Source: Beroe forskalii
Lineage: Eukaryota; Ctenophora; Nuda; Beroida; Beroidae
DNA length: 64,000 nt
Direction: 5' to 3'
Assembly: GCA_011033025.1 (NCBI GenBank)
Contig: WFMF01000156.1
Location: forward strand, 1 to 64,000
Shown: one piece after another, positions 24,101 to 36,100 of the stretch
How the letters are laid out: each line of letters begins with the position of its first letter
Numbering within the stretch: position 1 is the first letter of the stretch
Notes under the pieces: model-generated
Told to the model about the DNA's origin: nothing
Databases searched by the model: none
Seen by the model: only the letters and a program-made list of their open reading frames with translations
Program-made: the position numbers and the translations under genes

Positions 24101-27100
24101 GCAAACAACCAACCTTTTACCATTTTCTTGAACACGAGCTCTTCCCCTTCAAACCCTACCCCTCAGGCCTCAGGCACTACTGTGAAGCTGGAACCATCAC
24201 CTCTCCTCCTCCTCAAGCCTTTCCCTCCCAAACCCCTCCTCCTTAATCATCTGTCCCTCAAACCCCTTCTACTTTAATCCTCTGTTCCTCAATCCCCCCT
24301 CCTCCTCAACCCCCAGCCCTCAGACCCCATCCCCCTCAGACCCCTCTCCCTCAAACCCCTGCCCTCAACCCCCCCCCTCAGGCACTACTGTGAAGCCGGA
24401 ACCATCACCTCCACCCCCTGCCCTCAACCCCATCCCCCTCAACCCCTTCCCCCTCAGGCATTACTGTGAAGCCGGCACCATCACCCCCACCCCCCAAACC
24501 TCCTATCCCTAAACCCCCCCCTTCAGACACTACTGTGAAGCCGGCACCATCACTCCCACCCCCTGCCTCTGAACCTCCCCTCAAAAACCCCTCAACCCCC
24601 CCCTCAGGCACTACTGTGAAGCTGGAACCATCACTCCAACCCCTGCCCTCAACCCCATCCCCTCAACCCCTTCCCCCTCAGGCATTACTGTGAAGCCGGC
24701 ACCATCAGCCCCACCCCCCAAACCTCCCCCCTCAAACCCCTGCCTCCCTCAGGCACTACTGTGAAGCCGGCACCATCACCCCCACCCCCTGTCCGTCTGG
24801 CACCTTCTCCAACACCCAAGGACTGACGGCAGTGAGTGAGTGTACGCAGTGCACTGAGGGACAGTACTGTCAAGGGTCTCCCAACACCGAACCTACTGGT
24901 GAGATTCAACGTTCTTACAATGATTTGGATTTCTACTGTCATAATCATTCTTATTTGTTCCATGGGGCCAATTCCTCAAATACTGGCAATTATCAAAATA
25001 CTGACTTCCGAGTTTTGGTTACGGCCCACCTAATGGCCGATCACTTGACGATCACTTAAAATACCCTTTTCATTCCTCAGGAACGTGTAGTCCAGGTTAC
25101 TACTGCAGGGGAGGTGCCACCTCAGGCAACCCTCAAGGAGTGGGAGCTAATGGAGACTGGTAACCTAATAACCTAGCAACCTAGTAACCAAGCAACCCCC
25201 CACAGGCACGTGTAGTCCAGGTTACTACTGCAGGGGAGGTGCCACCTCAGGCAACCCTCAAGGAGTGGGAGCTAATGGAGACTGGTAACCTAATAACCTA
25301 GCAACCTAGTAACCAAGCAACCCCCCACAGGCACGTGTAGTCCAGGTTACTACTGCAGGGGAGGTGCCACCTCAGGCAACCCTCAAGGAGTGGGACCTAA
25401 TGGAGACTGGTAACCTAATAACCTAGCAACCTAGTAACCAAGCAACCCCCCCACAGGCACGTGTAGTCCAGGTTACTACTGCAGGGGAGGTGCTACCTCA
25501 GGCAACCCTCAAGGAGTGGGAGCCAATGGAGACTGGTAACCTAATAACCTAGCAACCTAGTAACCAAGCAACCCCCACAGGCACGTGTAGTCCAGGTTAC
25601 TACTGCAGGGGAGGTGCTACCTCAGGCAACCCTCAAGGAGTGGGAGCTAATGGAGACTGGTAACCTAATAACCTAGCAACCTAGTAACCTAGCAACCCCC
25701 CACAGGCACGTGTAGTCCAGGTTACTACTGCAGGGGAGGTGCTACCTCAGGCAACCCTCAAGGAGTGGGAGCTAATGGAGACTGGTAACCTAATAACCTA
25801 GCAACCTAGTAACCAAGCAACCCCCACAGGCACGTGTAGTCCAGGTTACTACTGCAGGGGAGGTGCTACCTCAGGCAACCCTCAAGGAGTGGGAGCTAAT
25901 GGAGACTGGTAACCTAATAACCTAGCAACCTAGTTACCAAGCAACCCCCCACAGGCACGTGTAGTCCAGGTTACTACTGCAGGGGAGGTGCTACCTCAGG
26001 CAACCCTCAAGGAGTGGGAGCTAATGGAGACTGGTAACCTAATAACCTAGCAACCTAGTAACCAAGCAACCCCCCACAGGCACGTGTAGTCCAGGTTACT
26101 ACTGCAGGGGAGGTGCTACCTCAGGCAACCCTCAAGGAGTGGGAGCCAACGGGGACTGCCCCCTTGGACACTACTGTTTAGCCGGAACAGTGGATCCCAG
26201 TCCGTGTCCCAAGGGTACCTACATGGACCAACTGTAAGTCACTAGATTATATTTCCTAAACTTAGACTTTTCATTGAGAGTTAACTTAACTATGCATATT
26301 ATGGCATTGCGAAATAAATAATTCAGGAATTTATTTGAAAATGTAGCTTTAAAATGAAATTAGACTTGATAACAAAACAATCACTCAGTCCACTCACAAC
26401 ACAGATTAATCAATGAAATAATTTTCCAGGAACGCTGAAAATGAAGCAGCCTGCAAGCCTTGTAAAGCTGGTCTGTATTGTCCTAATGAGAAACAGAACC
26501 AACCCGACTCACAGCACCAGTGTGGAGCAGGTCAGAAGATAGACGAAGTTTTGGCAATTTCACAAAAAAATGATTTAGCAAAATTTCACTTATTTTAACC
26601 ATTTCCTGATTTCACTAAAAATTATTTTAAGCAAAATTTCACATTGAGGTATCAGACTATGCATATTATAATTATTGAATAACATTGAATTGACTAAAAT
26701 GTCAGCCAATCTCATGGTCAGTTCAACATTCAAAAAAGGATTAAATTAAAAAAGGATTAAATCAAATGAAGCTACTCATCACTACTGGAGTGCAGTAAGA
26801 TCTGTGCCAGTACCGCGTTACTGTCGTAAACCGTCACATCCCGGATTATCCTAAATCCCACGCACTGAAGATGTGATTCTCCCATCACTACAAGTTGTTC
26901 CTCTCTGTCCGATGGAATGTCTAATGGATCATGTGTCAGGGAAATCCCAGCATCTATCGCCTTAACCTTGCCTGCCAAAGTCCAGCGAACTGCGACGGTG
27001 AATGATTCAGCGACATCAGCTGCAGTATCATTAAAGTTGCTATCGAACATTTCCTTGTGTTTGAGATCGGATGGTTGTGGATATCTCCATGCGTTGGGTG

Positions 27101-30100
27101 ATCTTCCACTTCTTTTCTCTCTGGTATCATCTCCGGGTTCGATGATGATCCAATCCACGGACATTTTCACTGAGTCACTGCTGCCAAAAACAAAAGTATC
27201 ATGAAGTCCTCCTATACCCTCCCATCCCACCAGATCTTTGTTTCCAGTTTGGGGAGACTCAAATCGGGCATGTGGGTGATATATCTCCCTGACCAGGTCA
27301 TCGAAGCTCTTTCCTGATGACATCCTTTGAAAGCCCCACACTTTTTGGTAGCGTTCTGCTATGAAGTGGGCTAGATACCGATACGCTGGTCGGTGGAGTT
27401 TGTTAGGTATATTTTGAAGATCCACCTCAAACCCCATCCCATCTTTCTCCATCACACGATTAAACTCTGACTCAAGCCATTCCAGGTGGTCTGGCTCATC
27501 CTGCTTCCACTTTAGCGCAAGTTTCTTAGCCGCCATTGTGGTATCTATCCCAAGCTGTCGGTAAAGCTCCCCGTTATCCCTCACTAACCATTCCTCAAAT
27601 ATCCGACCATCTCTGATCATGCAGTGCGCTATTACTCGAATCCTCGCTTGGTTTCCATGGCATTCCCTGGAAAACAGGTCAAATCTCTGCTCCTCGTCCA
27701 GATCTCTATCTGATGACTGATCAGTCTCCCTGTACGTCATGTGAGTGCTGATGAGATGGGAGGAGTGGTAACCCCTCACGTTGTCCCCATTCCACAAGAC
27801 ACGTGTAGGGAACAATGTCCGGTCCGGGAACATGTCCAATGTCCGGGTGGTGTTGGCTACTACTTGTTCCGTCCCCACACACCCGCCCCCCAGCACCCAC
27901 ACCGGACACTGGGGAGTGTAGGTGTCCCGGACATACTCCACATTGCCCTGCTCCCAGATCCGGTATGTGATGTCCTCGATGTAGTCAACGGTGTCCCGCC
28001 ACTGGGGGGAGTAGCCTTCAGAGGGGGAGTAGCCTTCAGAGGGGGAGTGGCCTTCAGAGGGGGAGTAGCCTTCAGAGGGGGAGTAGCCTTCAGAGGGGGA
28101 GTGGGTGTCAGAGGGGGAGTAGCCTTCAGAGGGGGAGTAGGTGTCAGCGGGGGAGTAGCCTTCAGAGGGGGAGTAGCCATCAGAGGGGGAGTAGCCTTCA
28201 GAGGGGGAGTAGCCTTTAGAGGGGGAGTGGGTGTCAGAGGGGGAGTAGCCTCCAGAACGGGAGTAGCCTTCAGAGGGGGAGTGGCCTTCAGAGGGGGAGT
28301 AGCCTTCAGAAGGGGAGTAGGTGTCAGAGGGGGAGTAGCCTTCAGAGGGGGAGTAGCCTTTAGAGAGGGAGTGGGTGTCAGAGGGGGAGTAGCCTTCAGA
28401 GGGGGAGTAGGTGTCAGAGGGGGAGTAGCCTTCAGAGGGGGAGTAGCCTTCAGAGGGGGAGTGGCCTTCAGAGGGGGAGTAGCCTTCAGAAGGGGAGTTG
28501 ACTTCAGAGAGGGAGTGGGTGTCAGTGGGGGAGTGGGTATCAGAGGATTTATTCCCGTTGGGTAGCTTTTTTGATTGGATACTAATTTCAGTTGTCATGA
28601 CGCTGCAATTTCACAATAGGTACCCCTGCTCAATGTAATTAGTTCTTAATAACTTGATAATTAGCGTAATAATTGCTGGAAAATTAAAAGAAAGCTATAA
28701 AAATTATCATTATCTAGTGCCGTTCGCAACAAATTCTAAGGCAGACAATCGTTATGTTGCACGCATTGGCATTTTTCTGCGCGATAAAGCTGATAACGTT
28801 TGCAATATTATTTTCCGACTTTTTACCATGAAATATTATAAAAGTTAGAAAGAAACTCTATGGTGGTCACCTCCAAGTGATAACGTGTCTGCAATCACTG
28901 CAAAGCAACAAATGAAACATGACCCTCTTTTATCTTTTTACTAGAAGGCCCGTTGGGCCTTCTAGGTCACAGGACACCCGACCAATCCAATGCTGGCTAC
29001 AGAGTACCCCAATGTTAACATATAATTGACCTAGCCAGGACACTGGTTTCTTCAAATATGGACATACGCAGTATTTTAAAATTTCATGGATCACAATACA
29101 GATTTTACAAATATTGAATTGTAGAAATTAATGACAAAAAACAAAAACAAATGTTGGTAAAATTGTGTTTTTTAAAAGTATGGAAGTGTAAAATGTGATA
29201 TCTAACATTTATTTGTAAGTAAGTCATTGATGCAATTTTTTGTTACTGGGGGTGGGGGTGCAACGTAACGAAATTGCGAAATATTCACGTAGGCTTTGAA
29301 AGCAAATTTGGAAAAAAATTACGATTGCATATTAACCTCGAGCAAACATTTGGTTATTAAGAAGAACTCAAGAACAATGTTTTTAATCTGAAGTTCAGAT
29401 TAGGAGAATTTGAATCCAAGCTCATTGAAATCAAAAGTGTTCGCATTTCTGCCTGTTCATAACCCACTTCTATAAGCTCCAGTAAATACGAATTCTTCAT
29501 TCCGTCGAATTATCGCAGCAAACCATTGAAACTACAATGAATATCTTCACATGAATGAATTATCGCTGATTTTCACTGTGGAACAAAATGCTCAACTCTT
29601 ACCTTTTCTTCGATAATGCTGCTAAGAGTTGATAGTCTTAAGCCATACTCGAATTTTTCGTACTCGAAAATTCCATTAAGATCGTAAACTATCAATTTCA
29701 ACGGCTGAAACGTTTCCAAAATACACAATAGCGAAATGGCACATTCTTGGTTAAAATGCACGTGCAGTTTTGCGCGCGCTAGCCCATGTAGCCATAGCAA
29801 CGCCCGCAACCGGTGAATAAAACCTATAACTCAATCTTGTTTTTCGCGACCCTTTTTCCAACTTTGAGCATTAATTACAAAAAATCTAAAGCCTTAACTC
29901 AAAAAAGGAAAACGATGTAATACGAAGACACCTTTTTCCTACCACCTTGCAAAAAATCGCGGGTTTTCAACTCCTAGTGTGTCAGATTTTCATGGAGAGC
30001 GGAGGCTCCTACCTTGAACTACCTCTCTCGATTATAATAATAGATGAAAGCATCACAATAGCTTTTCACCGTAAGTTTTCGGAATTTCGCGAATTTAATG

Positions 30101-33100
30101 ATGTTCCGTTTCCACTTCCACTTCCACTCAGCGCCTGTCGGCGTTCTTTCAGTCTGCCGAAGTTTCTAAATGAATTCAATTCGACCTGGAATTAATTCAC
30201 TTATTTGCTCCTAATTTTAGAAAATGAGAAAATTCGTTAGAAATTCGTAAGTTGGGGCGAATGATATTTCTTAAATTCAAACTTAATCAGTTAATAATCT
30301 CCGCCTCTCCAGGATACTACTGCCCTGAAGATGACAAGATATTCGAGCAAGAGCCCGCTGGGTTTGAGTGTCCGGTGGGAAACAAGTGTCCAATAGGGTC
30401 CGGATCCCCTGTACCCTGTCCACTTGGCACATACACTGACGCTGTGAAACAGGTACTAGCTGACGACGATAATCACATGATTTTCGAAAGCTCCTGATTT
30501 TAAAAACTCTATCGTATCATTGAACGTTTTAACTTGCTCCCTAAACAGGTACTCTGTAATTGTTTGTTACTGTGTTTCGACACTTTTCTGTGATTTTGAG
30601 TAGAGGTTGACGAGAGATATAGGGAAACGAGAGTTTGGGTCACAACTAGGTAATATCCCTAACATGTGTAATTGTGTATCGGTGGAGAATTGCTAGAAGT
30701 CCAACATAGAATCCGACACTGACAAATGAGCGAAGTTTAGACTCTTCCTTGCCTTCCCTAGAGTGATAAGTCACTCCAAACCTTGATAATGGCAATAAGG
30801 GAGCAAGTTAATGATACGGGAAAGATTCGAATCAGGAGCTTTCGAATGGGATGTGCTATTCGTCGACAGAACAAAAGAAAACGAATGACATTCTGAAACA
30901 TACGACGATAATCGCATGATGTTCGAAAGCTTCTGGTGATAACACTCTCGTATCAGTTACAACGGTTAAACTTCAACCTCTTGAGTTATTCTGAAACGTG
31001 TTTAAAGTTTAAACTTGATTAAAATACCCTCCCCCATTCTATGTTTCCTTTCATAGAATGAACACTGTAAACCCTGATAATTACGTCATCAACTCACCAC
31101 TCTAAATCCTGATAATGACGTCATCAACTCACCACTCTAAATCCTGATAATGAATTCATCAGCACACCACTCTTAACCCTGATTGTGACGTCATCAGGCT
31201 GAGTGTGCCGCCTGTCCCCCGGGAAAGCAGTGTTTGGAAGCAGCAGGAACGAGCGAACCAGCCCCTTGTCAGGCACACCACTACTGTCCAGGAGGGGATG
31301 TGGTCCAGCCGCTACCCTGCCCAGATGGCACCTACTCAGATGAGGATGAGATGTGGTCCAGCCGCTACCCTGCCCAGATGGCACCTACTCAGGTAAGGAG
31401 GGGATGTGGTCCAGCCGCTACCCTGTCCAGATGGCACCTACTCAGGTAAGGAGGGGATGTGGTCCAGCCGCTGCCCTGCCCAGATGGCACCTACTCAGGT
31501 AAGGAGGGGATGTGGTCCAGCCGCTACCCTGCCAAGATGGCACCTACTCAGGTAAGGAGGGGATGTGGTCCAGCCGCTACCCTGTCCAGATGGCACCTAC
31601 TCAGGTAAGGAGGGGATGTGGTCCAGCCGCTACCCTGTCCAGATGGCACCTACTCAGGTAAGGAGGGGATGTGGTGCAGCCGCTACCCTGTCCAGATGGC
31701 ACCTACTCAGGTTAGAAACAACAACGATTTTCAAAAAGATGTTTTGTGTTTAAACAAGCTAATATCAGGAGCATCTGACAACTAGTTAAAAAAACAGCTA
31801 ATATCACGTGACACACTATTCCAGATGAGGATGAGACAGGGTTCGATAGCCCAGACGACTGTCACGCCTGTCCTGCGGGGAAGTACTGTAAGGAAGGGAA
31901 GGTGTTGGGTGACTGTGCTGCAGGCTACTTCTGCAGGTGGGTTTATAAAATTAATGATTTATCGTTCTGAGACCGATACTTTCGTGCACGAGGAAGGGAT
32001 CTTTTCATCATTGAAGAATCTAACCGAAGTGATATAAAATACATAGACACGCGCCTATCGAGTCCATTTTGGGATACTGCCCGAGGGATGTATCCGGTTT
32101 TGACCTGAGCCAGTAGGGCGAGGGTCTAAACCAATATGGACCCGATCAGGCAAGTGTCTATATATTATAGACCCGCATGAAAACTGCAGAGGGTTCTATA
32201 AAATGAATGATTCATCGTTCTGAGAACGAGAGTTGGAAAGGGAAATAAAGCGCTCGAGAAAGCGAGTACAATTCTTGTTGTCTCTGTCTGCGTTGTTTTT
32301 TTAGTTTGTCTCTGTTTGCGTTGTTAAGTTGTTAATCTGTTCTTCATTATTTTGGTTCAATATAAGTGTTGAAGATCCAAAGTATTACATCATGCTGGTT
32401 GCTGGCCGAATTTCTGCAGGAACATTTTTAATGTAAGGCTGTGATTTTCGGCATATACAGCAAATTACATATTTTGTGAAATTGACCCTCGGAATCCCAA
32501 TATTTCCTGACCCTTCCTCCCCAGATAACTCCGCTATTTACCGGATTATCTTCCTCCCCAGGTCAGATAACTCCGATATTTACCGGATTATCTTCCTCCC
32601 CAGGTCAGGTAACGAGAGTCCCACCCCGGAGTCAGCCACCACGCCCGTTGAGAAAGGAATGCCGTGTCCCCTGGGCTTCTACTGTCCGGAGGGAACGGAG
32701 CTGCCCCAGACTTGCACGGTTAGTTTACTCAGTAAATATAGATGAGAGGAGGGAACGGAGCTGCCCCAGACTTGCACGGTTAGTTTACTCAGTAAATGTA
32801 GGCGAGAGGAGGGAACGGAGCTGCCCCAGACTTGCACGGTTAGTTTACTCAGTAAATGTAGATGAGAGGGGGAACGGAGCTGCCCCAGACTTGCACGGTT
32901 AGTTTACTCAGTAAATGTAGATGAGAGGGGGAACGGAGCTGCCCCAGACTTGCACGGTTAGTTTACTCAGTAAATACTAAATGTAGATGAGAGGGGGGAC
33001 GGAGCTGCCCCAGACTTGCACGGTTAGTTTACTCAGTAAATGTAGATGAGAGGGGTAACGGAGCTGCCCCAGACCTGCGCGGTTAGTTTACTCATTAATG

Positions 33101-36100
33101 GAGATGAGAGGGGGAACGGAGCTGCCCCAGACTTGCACGGTTAGTTTACTCAGTGAATGTAGATGAGAGGAGGGAACGGAGCTGCCCCAGACTTGCACGG
33201 TTAGTTTACTCAGTAAAAGTAGATGAGAGGGGGGACGGAGCTGCCCCAGACTTGAACGGTTAGTTTACTCAGTAAATGTAGATGAGAGGAGGGAACGGAG
33301 CTGCCCCAGACCTGCGCGGTTAGTTTACTCAGTAAATGTAGGCGAGAGGAGGGAACGGAGCTGCCCCAGACTTGCACGGTTAGTTTACTCAGTAAATGTA
33401 GATGAGAGGAGGGAACGGAGCTGCCCCAGACTTGCACGGTTAGTTTACTCAGTAAATGTAGATGAGAGGAGGAACGGAGCTGCCCCAGACTTGCACGGTT
33501 AGTTTACTCAGTAAATGTAGATAAGAGGGGGAACGGAGCTGCCCCAGACTTGCACGGTTAGTTTACTCAGTAAATGTAGATGAGAGGGGGGGCGGAGCTG
33601 CCCCAGACTTGCACGGTTAGTTTACTCAGTAAAAATAGATGAGAGGGGGAACGGAGCTGCCCCAGACTTGCACGGTTAGTTTACTCAGTAAATGTAGATG
33701 AGAGGAGGGAACGGAGCTGCCCCAGTCTTGCATGGTTCGTTTACTCAGTAAATGTAGATGAGAGGAGGGAACGGAGCTGCCCCAGACTTGCACGGTTAGT
33801 TTACTCATTAATGGAGATTAGAGGAGGGAACGGAGCTGCCCCAGACTTGCACGGTTAGTTTACTCAGTAAATGTAGATGAGAGGGGAACGGTCTTGCATG
33901 GTTAGTTTACTCAGTAAATGTAGATGAGAGGGGAGGAACGGAGCTGCCCTAGACTTGCACGGTTAGTTTACTCAGTAAATGTAGAGAGGGGGAAACGGAG
34001 CTGACGTTAGTTTACTCAGTAAATGTAGATGAGAGGAGCTGCCCCAGACTTGCACGGTTAGTTTACTCAGTAAATGTAGATGAGAGGGGGAACGGAGCTG
34101 CCCCAGACTTGCACGGTTAGTTTACTCAGTAAATGTAGATGAGAGGGGAACGGAGCTGCCCCAGACTTGCACGGTTAGTTTACTCAGTAAATGTAGATGA
34201 GAGGGGGGAACGGAGCTGCCCCAGACTTGCACGGTTAGTTTACTCAGTAAATGTAGATGAGAGGGGGACGGAGCTGCCCCAGACTTGCACGGTTAGTTTA
34301 CTCAGTAAAATAGATGAGAGGGGAACAGAGCTGCCCCAGACTTGCACGGTTAGTTTACTATGAGAGGAGGGAACGGAGCTGCCGGGCCCAGGCCCCCCCC
34401 TTGGGTTTTTGTTTAAATTTGGGAAGGGGAAAGGGGGGGGTTTTTAATTTAAATTTTGGGGGGAAATTTGGGGGGGGGGGGCCCCCCTTTTTTCCGGGAA
34501 AAATTTTTGGGGGGGGGGAAGGAGGGGGGGATTTCCCTTTTTTACTTGGGGTTTTTTTTAGGGGGAAAAAAGGGGGGGGCCCCCAATTTTCCCTTTTTTT
34601 GGGAAAAAAAGGGGGGCCCAGGCCCCCCCTTTCCCCGGGGGAAATTTGGGGGGGGGGGGGGGGGGGGAAAAAAAAAAATTAAAGGGGGGGGGGGGGGCCC
34701 CCCCCCCCGGTTGGGTTTTTTTTAAAAGAAAGGGGGGGGGGCCCCATTTCCCCTTTTTTTTTTTTTTAAAAAGGGGAAAAGGGGGGGGGGAAAAATTTTA
34801 AAAGTAAATTTGTTTTTTGGGGGGGGGGGGGGGGGTTTTAAATTAAAAAAAAGGGGGGGGGGTTTAAAAGGGGGGCGGGGCCCCCCTTTTTTTTAAAAAA
34901 AAAAAAAAAAGGGGGGGCCCCCCGGGGGGGGGAAAAATGGGAAAGGGGGGGGGTTTTTTTAAAAAGGGGGGCCGGGTGGGAAAAAGCCCCCTTTAAAAGG
35001 AAAAGGGGGGGGGGGAAAAAAAGGGGGGGGTTTTTTAAAAAAAATTTTTGGGGAAAAAAGGGAAAAGGGGGGGGGGAAAAAAAAAGGGGGGGGGGGCCGG
35101 AAAAGGGGGGGGGCCGGGTTGGGAAAAAAAAGGGGGAAAAAAAAGGGGGGTTTTTTTAAAAAAAGGGGGGGGGGAAAAGGGGGGGCCGGGGGGTTTTTTT
35201 TTTAGGGGGGGGGGGAAAAGGGGGAATTTTTGGGGGGGAAAAAAAGGGGGGGGGCCGGGGGGTTTTTTTTGGTTTTTTAAAAAAGGAGTGGGGGGGGGTT
35301 TTGGGGAAATTTTTTTAAAAAGGGGGGAAAAAAAGGGGGAAAAAAAAGGGGGGGGGAAAAAAAAAGGGGGGGGGAAAAAAAAAATTGGGGGAAAAAAAAA
35401 AAGGGGGGGGGGGGGGGAAAATTTCCCCCGGGGTTAGGGGGAAAAAGGGGGGGGGAAGGGTTTTCCCCCAGGGGGGGGGGAAAAAGGGGGGGGGGGTTTT
35501 TTATTAAAAAAAAAGGGGGGGGAGTGGGGACCCGGGGGGGTTTTTTAAAATTTTTAGTAAAAAAAGGGGGGGGGCCCCCCCCCCCTTTTTTTTTTTTTAA
35601 AAAAAAAAGGGGGGGGGGCCCCCCCTTTTTTTGGGGGGTTTTTTTTAAAAAGGGGGGGGGGGCCCCCCCCCCCGGGGGTTTTTTTAAAGTAAATGGGGGA
35701 AAGGGGCCCTTTTTTAATTTTTTAAAAAAAATTTTGGGGGGAAGGGGGGGAAAAGTTTTGGGAAATTTTAAAAAGGGGGGGAACCCCCCCTTTTTTTTTT
35801 TAAAAAAAAAAAAGGGGGGGGGGGGCCCCCCCTTTTTTTTTAAAAAAAAAGGGGAAGGGGGGGCCCCCCCCCGGGTTTTTTTTAAAAAAAAGGGGAGGGG
35901 GGGGGGGGTTTTTTTGGGGGGGAAAAAAAAAGGGGGGGGGGGGGGTTTTTTTTAAATTTAAAAAAGGGGGGGGGGCCCCGGGGTTTTTTTTTTTGGGAAA
36001 TGGGGGGGGGGGCCCCCCGACTTTGGGGGGTTTTTTTTTAAAAAAAAGGGGGGGGGAAAGGGTTCCCCCTTTTGGTTTTTTTTTAAAAAAAAGAGGGGGG

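Noticed and set aside
25081..26233. Resemblance to a CRISPR array because of regular repeats
   Set aside because: Both parts of the unit are identical in all copies, the unit is an exon with splice sites, and the context is animal.
27741..28565. 274-codon plus-strand open frame rich in GGVAF units
   Set aside because: It is the reverse of the in-frame 18-bp repeat of the SnoaL-like gene; no domain in the non-repeat part.
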